A stretch of 64,000 bases of DNA from DT-110 sp964342305. GTDB lineage: Bacteria > Bacteroidota > Bacteroidia > Chitinophagales > Saprospiraceae. Where the stretch lies: NCBI GenBank assembly GCA_964342305.1, contig CAYFGK010000007.1, forward strand, positions 1-64,000, in the 5' to 3' direction. Below the pieces are notes generated by a model. That model had not been told where the DNA came from, searched no databases, and saw only the letters and a list, made by a program, of their open reading frames with translations. The position numbers and the translations under genes are program-made. This document shows positions 51,303 through 60,231 of this stretch, in pieces. Each line of letters begins with the position of its first letter. The first letter of the stretch is position 1.

Positions 51303-52760
51303 TCACATCCTCACTTCCTGGTTTGGCAGCAAGGTCAGATAGTGCCGATACCGGTCAAATATCTGCTGCACGTACTGCACAGGTTCTTGTCCGCGTACAT
51401 AGCCGTATTGAACTTCGGGCCGGTTGTGATGCTCCGGATAGGTAAGTTTCAACACCCAATCTTCGACCGAATTATCCCATTGGGTGGGATCGTCACCTTC
51501 GGCTTCCGCCAAGGCCACGGCGTCTTTGACGTGGTATAATCCGCAGTTGAATGATGCCAGGGTAAATTTAAGTCGCTGGGTAGAATCCGGAATACCAGGC
51601 CACTCCTCCCACAAGTCAGCTAAAAAGGCGGTACCGCCACGCAGGCTCTGTTCGGGGTCCGACCGGTCAGTGATTCCGTAATTATCCGCCGTGGCAGGCA
51701 TCAGTTGCATAAGGCCTTCGGCATTGGCCCAGCTGGAAGCTCCCGGATCGAATTGAGACTCCTGATACACCTGTGCACTCAAAAAGCGCCAATCCCATCC
51801 CAGGCTATCCGCATACTGCTTAATGAGTTCGTCGTACGGACTTAGCTGGCCTTCCGATTCGTCATTGGAACTATAAAAAGTACTCGCCTCACGGGTCCGG
51901 AACGAGCGTGTATTCTTGAAGTATTTGTTATAGATGACGTAGTATTCCGCCTCCTTTCGCATCGACCGGATCCAATCGTTGATAGTGTCCCGTAATACCG
52001 GTGAGCTCTTACGCAGTGCCCAGGCGGCCCGCTGTGAAAAGCTGACCTGAGTGCCGATGTCGAGGTCGGGGTAATAAGAGGCATTGATACTGGCAATATT
52101 CTGATCGGCAATGGTGTATTTAATGGCGCCTTTTTCCACCATTTCGATTATGCGACCGGTAGAAAAACGCCCATCCACGGTATCCACGTGGATGACGCCG
52201 CCGATCTCATTCGAGAGGTTGCGGATGCGCTTCACGTAGGAGGAAGCCGCCCGAACCGAGACGGTGTCGCCAATAAGCTCAATGGGGTCGGAAATGAGTG
52301 ACCGTTGGATCTCGTGTAATTTCATTTGCCGCCAGTTATCGGGCTTGCGTTGTACCAGCACCTGCTTGGTCAGATAAAGGTAATCGGTAAAACTCACCCG
52401 GTTGCGCCGGTCGGAAGTGATGGTCAGTCCGTGGGCCAGCAAGTCGCCTTCGCCCCGGTTGAGCATGCCGATCAGATCAGTCAGGTCGCTGGCCGGAATG
52501 ATTTCCAGTTCCACATTGAGGTGATCGGCCAGGCGTTCCAGCAATTCGTATTCGAAGCCCATCGGGCGGCCCCGGTAAAGAAAATAAGAGGTCTCGCTGT
52601 AAACAGTGATGACTTTCAGTACGCCCGCTTCACTGATCTCAGCCCAATCGCGTTTTAGGTTTTTAGGCATTTTTGCGGCGCGGTTTCCGGCCGTTGAATC
52701 ACCCGACTGGCAGCTACAAATAAGCAGCAGCGCCAGGATGGCAAATAGGTAGGTTCTCAT
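51303..52760 (-). CDS. MltF-like membrane-bound lytic transglycosylase
   Basis: 485 residues. Lipoprotein signal with lipobox LICSC (Cys about 17). Residues about 45-280 form an extracellular-solute-binding (family 3) domain (LYRGRPMGFEYELLERLADH; GEGDLLAHGLTITSDRRNRV). Residues about 310-480 form a lytic transglycosylase domain with the catalytic Glu in QVYQESQFDPGA and the motifs AEGLMQLMPATA and ASFNCGLYHV. This two-domain order is that of MltF, which cleaves peptidoglycan to 1,6-anhydromuropeptides in a regulated way. It lies upstream of the two-component genes on the same strand, with 42 bases between. Confidence 0.93.
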   Translation of the reverse strand: MRTYLFAILALLLICSCQSGDSTAGNRAAKMPKNLKRDWAEISEAGVLKVITVYSETSYFLYRGRPMGFEYELLERLADHLNVELEIIPASDLTDLIGMLNRGEGDLLAHGLTITSDRRNRVSFTDYLYLTKQVLVQRKPDNWRQMKLHEIQRSLISDPIELIGDTVSVRAASSYVKRIRNLSNEIGGVIHVDTVDGRFSTGRIIEMVEKGAIKYTIADQNIASINASYYPDLDIGTQVSFSQRAAWALRKSSPVLRDTINDWIRSMRKEAEYYVIYNKYFKNTRSFRTREASTFYSSNDESEGQLSPYDELIKQYADSLGWDWRFLSAQVYQESQFDPGASSWANAEGLMQLMPATADNYGITDRSDPEQSLRGGTAFLADLWEEWPGIPDSTQRLKFTLASFNCGLYHVKDAVALAEAEGDDPTQWDNSVEDWVLKLTYPEHHNRPEVQYGYVRGQEPVQYVQQIFDRYRHYLTLLPNQEVRM

Positions 52761-53240
52761 AGTTGCTTAAGGTACATTGGGTGTCAGGGGGTTATTTAAA
52801 GTACAAAAAATCCCGGAAGTGACCGTGGGAACACCGCGAAGCCCCTGCAACATTACCGGTAACGAAGTGGTTTTGCTACGCAGTGCTTCGTGCTGGGACT
52901 CCAAACCACTTCGAGTCGAGAAGATACTCGCGTGAAAAGGTTGGCTAAAGCCCAAACCTTTTCGGAAGCGGTATATGGGCTGAGCCGTGTGTTTTTTATC
53001 TTGACGAATGGCTGGCAAGTGCAGGTTACTAAACAGCTGAATATCACCATCCCCAGCTGGTCTTTGGTGGTAAGGATGGGCTATCAGGATTTACCGAGGT
53101 CCGCATACCCTCCACTCCGCAGCCTGTAGCGTGAGGCTGGCCATAATTGTCGTACCGAAAACCTGGTCCGGTTTCTTATCCTGGAAGCCTTGGAGCGATT
53201 CAAGGATTTTGTAGCTGCCTTACGGCAAAAAAAATACGTT
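52761..53240. promoter_or_regulatory. mod leader region with nested hairpins
   Basis: There is no convincing gene in 480 bases. Two strong inverted repeats are present: CGAAGTGGTTTTG with CAAACCACTTCG (52863-52913) and GAAAAGGTT with AACCTTTTC (52934-52963), the latter enclosing GGC-TAAA-GCC. A GCCTTACGGC plus eight A word lies at 53217-53234, just before the modA start. These could form a regulatory leader of the molybdate operon; no known molybdenum-cofactor riboswitch was recognised. Confidence 0.35.
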
Positions 53241-54026
53241 ATGCGTTTTCTGAGTATAGTACTGCTTCCCCTTTTGTTTTCTTCGTGCCGATCCGATTCC
53301 CTTCCTGCCGCCGGGGGGCCCAATACCCTGGTCGTGGCTACCGCTGCCAACGTCCAGTTTGCAATGGCGGACCTGGAAAAAGCCTTTGAAGCCAGCACTG
53401 ACTACCAGATTGACGCGGTAGTAAGCAGCACCGGTAAACTTACCGCCCAAATCGTGCAGGGAGCCCCGTATGATCTGTTGATCGCCGCCAATCAGAAATA
53501 TCCCGAATCCCTGATCGAGCGCGGAGATGCTCAGGGGCCGGTACGGACCTACGCCCTGGGCAGCCTCGTATTATGGACCACCCGCGACCTATCGATCGGA
53601 CTCGGTATGAGTCTGCTCGATGAACTCCCTCCCGGCGATAAGATCGCCATTGCTAATCCCGAAAATGCCCCCTACGGAACCGAAAGTATCCGGGCATTAC
53701 GTGCCCGGGGGCAGTACGACCGACTGCAATCTCAACTCATCTACGGGGAGAGCATCGCCCAGACCAATCAGTACATTATATCCGGAGCCGCCGCGGTAGG
53801 CTTCACCGCCAAATCGGTGGTGCTTTCTCCGAATATGGAGGAGAAAGGGCAGTGGATCACGGTACCCGACAACCTTTATGAGCCCATCAAGCAAGGGGTC
53901 GTTGCCACTACCTACGGGATGGAAAATCATCCGGAGGCTGTACAAGCATTCCTGGAATTCTTGTTTTCCGCCGAAGCCCAGACTATCTTTCGGAATTACG
54001 GGTATACCGTACCAATCGGCGACTAA
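53241..54026 (+). CDS. modA: Molybdate ABC transporter substrate-binding lipoprotein
   Basis: 261 residues from the ATG at 53241, where a lipoprotein signal begins (lipobox LFSSC); the frame is open 17 codons further up but without signal character. The mature protein has the ModA pattern: NTLVVATAANVQFAMADLEKAF, SSTGKLTAQIVQGAPYDLLI, IANPENAPYG and the C-terminal FLEFLFSAEAQTIFRNYGY. It binds molybdate or tungstate outside the inner membrane and delivers it to ModBC. modB follows after 8 bases. Confidence 0.92.
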   Translation: MRFLSIVLLPLLFSSCRSDSLPAAGGPNTLVVATAANVQFAMADLEKAFEASTDYQIDAVVSSTGKLTAQIVQGAPYDLLIAANQKYPESLIERGDAQGPVRTYALGSLVLWTTRDLSIGLGMSLLDELPPGDKIAIANPENAPYGTESIRALRARGQYDRLQSQLIYGESIAQTNQYIISGAAAVGFTAKSVVLSPNMEEKGQWITVPDNLYEPIKQGVVATTYGMENHPEAVQAFLEFLFSAEAQTIFRNYGYTVPIGD

Positions 54027-54034
54027 AAAACTGC

Positions 54035-54718
54035 ATGGAATACTTTCCCGACGCTTTTTGGCTAACCCTCGGACTTACCGTCCGCCTCGCTGCTATGACC
54101 ACCCTCATCCTGTTGGTCGTAGGTATTCCGCTGGGTTGGTACCTGGCCTCGGCCCGGCATCGACTCAAGCCGGTCCTGGAGGCTCTGGTCAGTATGCCAT
54201 TGGTGTTACCACCTACGGTACTGGGCTTTTACCTGCTGTTAGTTTTCAGCGCCGAAAGCCCCTTTGGTAGTTGGCTGGACCGCACGTTCGACATTCAACT
54301 GGTATTTACTTTTAGCGGATTGGTGGTGGGGTCGATCATCTACAGCCTGCCTTTTATGGTGCAGCCTATCCAGTCGGGCTTCGAATCCCTGCCGGCGCAT
54401 TTGGCGGAAGCCTCCTACACGCTTGGCAAATCACGGTGGACTACCCTCACCCGCATTTTACTACCCAACATTCGTGCCTCGGTACTCAGTGGGCTGGTCC
54501 TGTCCTTTGCACATACCATTGGTGAATTTGGGGTAGTACTGATGATCGGAGGGAATATTCCCGGCAAAACGCGAGTGGCCTCCATCGCCATTTACGACGA
54601 GGTGGAAGGCCTCAACTACGGTCTGGCCGGTGAATACGCAAGTGTGTTGGTCATCTTTTCCTTCCTCATATTATTGGTGATCTACTCCGTTAACGCGCGA
54701 AAACCGAGGCTACTATGA
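54035..54718 (+). CDS. modB: Molybdate ABC transporter permease
   Basis: 227 residues with five to six membrane helices, standard for ModB. Conserved features are MPLVLPPTVLGFYLL and the EAA-type loop contacting the ATPase, LAEASYTLGKSRWTTLTRILLP, followed by SGLVLSFAHTIGEFGVVLMIGGNIPGKT. It forms the channel with ModC. The end overlaps the modC start by four bases (ATGA), so translation is coupled. Confidence 0.95.
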   Translation: MEYFPDAFWLTLGLTVRLAAMTTLILLVVGIPLGWYLASARHRLKPVLEALVSMPLVLPPTVLGFYLLLVFSAESPFGSWLDRTFDIQLVFTFSGLVVGSIIYSLPFMVQPIQSGFESLPAHLAEASYTLGKSRWTTLTRILLPNIRASVLSGLVLSFAHTIGEFGVVLMIGGNIPGKTRVASIAIYDEVEGLNYGLAGEYASVLVIFSFLILLVIYSVNARKPRLL

Positions 54719-55581
54719 TCGGATTTCGCTTTCGCAAAAAACTACAGGCTGCTTCCGGAGCCATCAACCTTGCGGTCGATCAGGAGATCGCTCCGCATCA
54801 GTTGGTGGCCATAACCGGCCCCTCGGGTAGCGGCAAAACGACCCTGCTGCGCTTGCTGGCCGGACTCAGTAAACCCGAGAGCGGATTTTTGCAGTTTGGC
54901 GATGAGGTATGGTTGGATACGGATCAAAGGATCTTCGTGCCGCCCCAGAAACGCTCGATCGGCATGGTCTTTCAGGAATACGCTCTGTTCCCGCACCTGC
55001 GGGTAGGTGCCAATTTGCGGTATGCCCTGCAAAAAGAAGGCGGTAACACCATCATCAGGGAACTTATAGATATCATGGAGTTGGGGCAATTGGTCGACCG
55101 CTATCCACGACAGCTCTCGGGCGGTCAGCAACAGCGGGTGGCTCTGGCCCGCGCCCTCGTACGCCAACCCAAACTCCTCCTGCTCGACGAACCCCTCTCC
55201 GCCCTCGATACCGACCTGCGGCAACGTTTGCAGGACTATATGCTGCGCGTGCACCATCAGTACGGCCTCACGACCCTCCTCGTAACCCACGATTTCAGCG
55301 AGATCGGCAAAATGGCCGAGGTCGTCTGGCGCCTGGAAGAAGGCCGGATCACCTACGCCGGTCCGCCTGCCAACCTGGAACGACCCCGCAACTGGGCCGA
55401 AACGAGAGTAATTGGTACCGTAGTACGTTGCCGGTCACTCCCCGGCGGGGTACTGCTGACAGTACATCTGCCATCCGGGCAACTGATCCAGATCCCCTAC
55501 CTGGGTACGGTCCCGCCCGGCCCGGGCGAGAAGATCCCGGTAGCGATCGGAGGCCCGGGGAGGGTGGATTTGGGGAGATAG
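54715..55581 (+). CDS. modC: Molybdate ABC transporter ATP-binding protein
   Basis: 288 residues. Walker A GPSGSGKTTLLRLLAG, signature LSGGQQQRVALARAL, Walker B LLLLDEPLSALD and the switch His in LLVTHDFSEI. After the ATPase core (about 1-225) a short C-terminal segment (about 230-288, VIGTVVRCRSLPGGVLLTVHLPSGQ) is a single TOBE-like domain, shorter than the double TOBE region of E. coli ModC, so metal-dependent trans-inhibition may be reduced. Last gene of the operon. Confidence 0.95.
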   Translation: MIGFRFRKKLQAASGAINLAVDQEIAPHQLVAITGPSGSGKTTLLRLLAGLSKPESGFLQFGDEVWLDTDQRIFVPPQKRSIGMVFQEYALFPHLRVGANLRYALQKEGGNTIIRELIDIMELGQLVDRYPRQLSGGQQQRVALARALVRQPKLLLLDEPLSALDTDLRQRLQDYMLRVHHQYGLTTLLVTHDFSEIGKMAEVVWRLEEGRITYAGPPANLERPRNWAETRVIGTVVRCRSLPGGVLLTVHLPSGQLIQIPYLGTVPPGPGEKIPVAIGGPGRVDLGR

Positions 55582-55726
55582 GGGAGTTGGGAGAGACGGA
55601 AGGGAACGAAGAGATCAAAGCGAATTGCCCTTCATTCCTTCAAGTAGTAAGACGCGATAAATCGCGTCTCTACGTACTATTCATCTGCCCCTAAAACCGT
55701 GGACCATGAACCATGGACCGTGGACC
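55582..55726. repeat. Repeat tract with GACGCGAT palindrome
   Basis: Word repeats (GAGAGACGGAAGGGAACGAA) are followed by the palindrome GACGCGATAAATCGCGTC (55651-55668) with TCTAC, and then by GGACCATGAACCATGGACCG words (55701 on). The palindrome recurs at 60774-60791. Confidence 0.75.
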
Positions 55727-56464
55727 TTAATTATTACTCAGCGAAAAGCCGGAGCTGGTGGTATAGCGTACGGATGCCCGTATGTCCTTGCGCAAGTTAG
55801 GGTTCGTATTTGTGAATTCGATGTACAGGTCCTTATCGGAATTGATGATCTGGGTGAAGTTCTTGGCGCGTCCTCCCAGCGTGTAGGTTTTGATAACCGA
55901 ACCACCGGAACCACCCTCGCGCACCCGCACGACCAGGTTGGCGGTGTTGTTGTTTGTTACACGGATATTGAGTTTGGCGTTGCCATTACAGGCAGCAAAG
56001 GAGGCCATTGCTTTACTTCCACCGGCGGGAATGCGCAGGGTCGTTTCAGACTCTTTTACTGCACTGCCATGCTTGGTAAGCCAGCTTGTCGGTTTTTTAG
56101 CTGCAACACGAACAAACCGGCGATCAGTAGCCGACGTCTTATGGCCTTTGATCTCCACGTGCTTCCCTTCCAGGTTTCGCAATGCAAAGTAGGTATCGAA
56201 TGGTCCTCTGTTGATGGCTACGCCCTTTACCAGGGTGCCATCTATGTAAACCGACAGAGAAGCCTGTGATCGGGTATAGCGTTTGGCATCAATATCAAAG
56301 ATAACTCGATCAACATCGGACGTAAAACTCAACAGAGTGCGACTACTATTGGTCAGGTTGGTACCCGCCTCTTCGAAAGGTAAGGTACACCCCTGAGCGG
56401 AAAGCACGGAAGCTATGCTCAGGACGAAAATGATTGTCAGAAAAGCTTTTGGAATGAAGTGCAT
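55727..56464 (-). CDS. Secreted hypothetical protein
   Basis: 245 residues. Signal peptide about 1-23 (SVLSAQ). The mature protein is beta-rich with two similar halves (VDRVIFDIDAKRYTRSQASL; NAKLNIRVTNNNTANLVVRV), possibly two beta-sandwich domains, and one Cys near each half. No family recognised. It is monocistronic, with about 110 bases to the next gene upstream. Confidence 0.65.
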   Translation of the reverse strand: MHFIPKAFLTIIFVLSIASVLSAQGCTLPFEEAGTNLTNSSRTLLSFTSDVDRVIFDIDAKRYTRSQASLSVYIDGTLVKGVAINRGPFDTYFALRNLEGKHVEIKGHKTSATDRRFVRVAAKKPTSWLTKHGSAVKESETTLRIPAGGSKAMASFAACNGNAKLNIRVTNNNTANLVVRVREGGSGGSVIKTYTLGGRAKNFTQIINSDKDLYIEFTNTNPNLRKDIRASVRYTTSSGFSLSNN

Positions 56465-56573
56465 TGAATATTGATTTATGTTAAGAAATTAGATTTTAGC
56501 TTTCATGATGTATGTTTTCGGTTGATGTCAATGGAAGATGAGGCTCATAGGCAAAGAAGCTTTTGCTTATCAG

Positions 56574-57392
56574 CTATTCTTCATTCCCGTTCGCCGTCTG
56601 GGTTTGCAGGGGATCATCTAATAATTCCTTCAGTGTACAGCTCATGGAGGCCCTGCGCCAAAAGTCATATTGGTCGGAACGGGGATCGTACGTATTATCA
56701 CAGGACTCCACGGCTCGCTGACAAGCGGCCCGGGAATTCTCCATGGCGGTAGTACACTCGGCTATATCCTGATTGAGTTGGTGTTGACCGTCGTTCCCCA
56801 TATCCGCGTAGTATCCGCAGTCCATTTTTTGCTCCACACCGTCGAGGCAGGCATTATTTACCCCCTGTGCCACGCCACCACAATCCAGGCTGGGCGGAGT
56901 TTCGCCCTCTTCACAGGTTCCGGGTCCGGGTTGGAGAATCAATAAAGGAGGAGTATCACCCGCATGGTAGCTTCCGAAAAGAATCTCCGACGATTTCTTC
57001 AGGGCCACTCCGGAGCCCTCCTGTATCTGAAGCAGGTAGGTCATAAATTGCTTCCTGTCCTTGATCTTGGCACTACGGATCTTGCGGGATACCTTTTGCA
57101 GGTCGTTTTCTGCCCGTTTCAATGCTTTGATGGAACCGAGGATTGCTGTTTTGGCCTTAGCCGCTACCTTAGGGTGTTGCGCGTAATAGGATAGAATGTC
57201 GATCCGATCTTTCACCAATTGCAATCGCACATTCGCTTTAAAGGTGAGAAACGTCTGGAGATCCCCCTTTTCATAGAGGTCCATAGCCAGCCTTTGATTC
57301 TCCGTACAGGAGCAAGGTTCAATAGGACCCATCACAGGTTTTGTATGACCAAATCCAAGCAGGAGTATCCAGGAAAGCAGGTAGGTTTTCAT
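56574..57392 (-). CDS. Secreted cysteine-containing hypothetical protein
   Basis: 272 residues. Signal peptide about 1-21, then CSCTEN. Residues about 30-150 are helical (LVKDRIDILSYYAQHPKVAA; KALKRAENDLQKVSRKIRSA). The C-terminal half has many cysteines (TCEEG, DCGG, ACLDG, MDCGY, ECTTA, RAACQRAVESCDNTY, SCTLKEL), suggesting disulfides in an extracellular protein. Not recognised. An independent gene between two repeat or gap regions. Confidence 0.6.
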   Translation of the reverse strand: MKTYLLSWILLLGFGHTKPVMGPIEPCSCTENQRLAMDLYEKGDLQTFLTFKANVRLQLVKDRIDILSYYAQHPKVAAKAKTAILGSIKALKRAENDLQKVSRKIRSAKIKDRKQFMTYLLQIQEGSGVALKKSSEILFGSYHAGDTPPLLILQPGPGTCEEGETPPSLDCGGVAQGVNNACLDGVEQKMDCGYYADMGNDGQHQLNQDIAECTTAMENSRAACQRAVESCDNTYDPRSDQYDFWRRASMSCTLKELLDDPLQTQTANGNEE

Positions 57393-57465
57393 CGTGTACT
57401 TATTTTGGATGTATATCCAAGCTACACGGATTTCCGCCCAATGGCATCCACCGATCGGATGACAT

Positions 57466-57680
57466 TTTGAAGTGTGAAGTCGGAAGTGTGAAGTGTGAAA
57501 TCAGAGGTCAGAAGTCAGAAGTCAGAGTTTTGAGGTCAGAATTTTGAAATCAGAAGTCAGAAGTCAAAACTGCATCTGACCTCATACTTCATACTTCATA
57601 CTTCATACCTCAAACCTCATACCTCATACCTCATACTTCATACCTCATACTTCATACCTCATACTTCTGACCTCATCCCT
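57466..57680. repeat. TGAGG/TGAAG-word palindrome
   Basis: The left half is made of AGTGTGAAGTC and GGTCAGAAGTCAG words, the right half of TGACCTCATACTTCATACCT words, so the whole region can fold on itself. It has the same word family as 24.57-24.65 kb. No gene seen. Confidence 0.8.
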
Positions 57681-57686
57681 CTCATC

Positions 57687-58316
57687 TTACTCGGTTAATA
57701 TCCGGCGGATTTCGGCGATGAGTTCGGAGCGGGTGTGGCAGTCGAATTTTTCGTAGATACGGTGGACATGGGTTTTGACCGTGCTGAGGCTGATGAAGTG
57801 CTGATCGGCCAGTTGGTGGTTTGTCTTGCCCTCGTAAATGTCTTGGGTGAGTTCGAATTCGCGGGGTGTGAGTTTGGAATCAAGCGCATCGTTAATGTGA
57901 TCCAGGGTAAAGGGGCGTGGCTCTTTCCGGTTGCTGAAATTGTGAAGCGCGATCTCGATGGTACTTTTCAGGGATTCGAATTGGATTGGCTTGGAAATAT
58001 AGCCGTAGGGCATCGTCTTTTTTGCCCGTCCGATAGTCTGAGAATCAGTGTAAGAGGTAACAAAAATGAATGGCAGTTGCCAGGTATCCCGGATCTTTTG
58101 GGCGAGGGTGATCCCATCGTCGCCTTTACCGAGATTCACATCGATCACGCAGAGGTGAGGCAACTTTTTGGCCAGGCTCTGCTCGGCGGCGGCGGCATTA
58201 TAACAAATGTCCTGGACCTGATACCCTCCTTCTTTCAGAAAATCGGAGATATCGCGGGCGATGAAAGGTTCATCTTCCACGACGAGGATCCGGATATCTT
58301 TTGGGTTGGCTTCCAT
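57687..58316 (-). CDS. LuxR-type response regulator
   Basis: 209 residues. Receiver with EDE at 14-16 and phospho-acceptor Asp59 (CVIDVNLGKGDDG), Lys in GYISKPIQFESL. The C-terminal helix-turn-helix (about 145-205) has FELTQDIYEGKTNHQLADQH and SLSTVKTHVHRIYEKF. It lies 9 bases downstream of a TPR histidine kinase and is surely its partner. Confidence 0.95.
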   Translation of the reverse strand: MEANPKDIRILVVEDEPFIARDISDFLKEGGYQVQDICYNAAAAEQSLAKKLPHLCVIDVNLGKGDDGITLAQKIRDTWQLPFIFVTSYTDSQTIGRAKKTMPYGYISKPIQFESLKSTIEIALHNFSNRKEPRPFTLDHINDALDSKLTPREFELTQDIYEGKTNHQLADQHFISLSTVKTHVHRIYEKFDCHTRSELIAEIRRILTE

Positions 58317-58325
58317 AAGCTTAGG

Positions 58326-60071
58326 TCAGGCGGCAAATTTAATTTGAAAAGTTGTTCCCTCGGTTTCCAGCAAGCGTAACTGGCCATTCATCTTTTGTAC
58401 GAAGGCCTGGATCATACTCATCCCGAACGACTCGGATTTTTCCAGGGCCTCCAGGTCGTTCAGTGACGAACCATTGTCGGAGATTTCCAGGATAAATTGT
58501 TCCGCCAGCTTTTCCAGGGAGATGGATAGTTTTCCGGATTCGTTCTCTTCGAATGCGTGCTTCAAAGTATTGCTGACCATCTCATTGATGATCAGCCCCA
58601 GTGGTACCAAGGTGTCCATATCAAGGTAGACATCCTGAATCCGGGTTTCTAATTCAATGGGCTGTTTATCAGTACTATAGCTATCTACGATCTGACGGGT
58701 AAGATTCTGTATGTACTCACGGGTATTTACTTCGCCCAGATTTTTGTTTTGATAAAAACTCCGATGGATAAGTCCCATCGATTCGATGCGGTTTTTACAT
58801 TCCTGCAGGGCCTCGTGCGCTTTCTCGTCGGAGATCGCCCGTTGCTGAATATTGAGCAGACTGGTGATCACCTGCAAGTTGTTTTTGACCCGGTGGTGAA
58901 TTTCCCGCAGCAAAAGGTTGATCTCGTCCACGTTCTCCTGGAGTTGTTTTTTCTGAGTGGTCAGGAGTTTATTCTTCTCCCGGTTCTTGTACAGGAAAAA
59001 GCCCACCAATCCGGCAATCAACAGGCCTGCCAGGGCCAGGGCGAGATAAAGACGGTTTTGCTGGGCCTTCTTCTCAGTCTCTAATTGAAGTACCTGTAGC
59101 TGAGCTTCCTTTTTTTCGTTCTCGTATTTGGCCTCCAAATCCAATACCACCTGATCGCGTTGCTTTTCCTTGATCTCTTCGAACACTTCGACGTATTTAT
59201 TCCGGTATTCAAGTGCCTCCCGGTAATGACCAGTGAAGGTCAGGTAGTCGGCAATATTCCGGTAGAGCAGACTTTGGTCACGCAGCCCGTAGGTCTCACT
59301 ATCGGCCGCTTCTTTGGCGCGCGCCAGGGCTTCGGTCATATTACTGCTATCCTTGGCCATCGTTTTTGCGTGCAGCAAAAAATAGAGATTCAGGTCGGGA
59401 TCCGGATTATCGGGATGCTTCTCAGTGGCACGCAGCAGTATGGGAATAGCCTCGTTGAAACGCTCTTGTTTAACGTAGAGATAGCCCAGATTTCCCAGGG
59501 TTGTGTAGTCCATCCCCGGTTCGATAGGGATTTCCAGACTTTCCAGCATGAGTGTTTCTGCTTCCGCAAAATCCTCCAGGGAGGAATGGATGGAACCCAG
59601 GTTGATCAGGCACTTTTTGATGAGAAAGGAATCCTGTTGGGCACGTGCCTGGTCAAGTGACAAGTTATAGTACTGCTTGGCATTATCGTAATTATCGGTG
59701 GTGTGAAACATGATTCCCAGCGTGTGATACATGGACGCGATGTACGACAGTTGGTGTTCTTCACACAGCTCAATGGCCAGGAAATACTCTTGGCTCGCCT
59801 TTTCAATATCGCCGGTCACGATCTCGTGAAAGAGTCCGATTGATTCCCGGGCCAGCACCTCTCCGAGGGGATATTCATTTTTTTGGGATATATCCAGGGC
59901 CCGTTCCGACAGTACCAGGGCGCTATCCCGTCCGTCGAGGGTGTACTCCCAGGCACGGTCGGTAAGTTCCTGCACCCGCTCGGGCACTGACGAATCCTGA
60001 GCAAATCCAATCGTACCAAGCACCAGAAATAACAGGAGGGTCGTGCAGTCTTTGGAAGGTATCATAAACAA
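58326..60071 (-). CDS. TPR sensor histidine kinase (HisKA_2 type)
   Basis: 581 residues. Signal peptide about 1-24 and TPR repeats to about 300 (YHTLGIMFHTTDNYDNAKQY; NLGYLYVKQERFNEAIPILL). A coiled coil and a membrane helix (LYLALALAGLLIAGLVGFFL, about 335) follow. The kinase has EIHHRVKNNLQVITSLLNIQ and the ATPase motifs NEMVSNTLKHAF and DNGSSL. It has the same layout as the orphan kinase at 25.4-27.3 kb. It is cotranscribed with the LuxR-type regulator. The TPR sensor is predicted to be periplasmic. Confidence 0.94.
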   Translation of the reverse strand: MFMIPSKDCTTLLLFLVLGTIGFAQDSSVPERVQELTDRAWEYTLDGRDSALVLSERALDISQKNEYPLGEVLARESIGLFHEIVTGDIEKASQEYFLAIELCEEHQLSYIASMYHTLGIMFHTTDNYDNAKQYYNLSLDQARAQQDSFLIKKCLINLGSIHSSLEDFAEAETLMLESLEIPIEPGMDYTTLGNLGYLYVKQERFNEAIPILLRATEKHPDNPDPDLNLYFLLHAKTMAKDSSNMTEALARAKEAADSETYGLRDQSLLYRNIADYLTFTGHYREALEYRNKYVEVFEEIKEKQRDQVVLDLEAKYENEKKEAQLQVLQLETEKKAQQNRLYLALALAGLLIAGLVGFFLYKNREKNKLLTTQKKQLQENVDEINLLLREIHHRVKNNLQVITSLLNIQQRAISDEKAHEALQECKNRIESMGLIHRSFYQNKNLGEVNTREYIQNLTRQIVDSYSTDKQPIELETRIQDVYLDMDTLVPLGLIINEMVSNTLKHAFEENESGKLSISLEKLAEQFILEISDNGSSLNDLEALEKSESFGMSMIQAFVQKMNGQLRLLETEGTTFQIKFAA

Positions 60072-60129
60072 GTGTTTTGGGCCAAAAGATATTCCGGAGG
60101 AGGGGGACTGCTGGGGAGGATCCTTGCAA

Positions 60130-60230
60130 TAAGATACGGAGAGTTATTGAGAACGGAGGGACCAACGGGATCGAAGCGAACAAAGAGACTGGGGTGAAGA
60201 AGGGAACCTAGGGACTGGAGCGCACGACTT
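60130..60230. repeat. GGAGCGAAC-type word repeat
   Basis: Words such as ACGGAGGGACCAACGGGATC and GAAGCGAACAAAGAGACTGG resemble those at 1.38-1.6 kb and 13.5-14.06 kb. Confidence 0.6.
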
Positions 60231-60231
60231 T

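Noticed and set aside
52890..53129. 79-codon open frame before modA
   Set aside because: It covers the two hairpins, and its composition is not protein-like; treated as leader DNA.
52761..53240. Molybdenum-cofactor riboswitch
   Set aside because: Hairpins are present, but I could not match them to the known consensus of that RNA.
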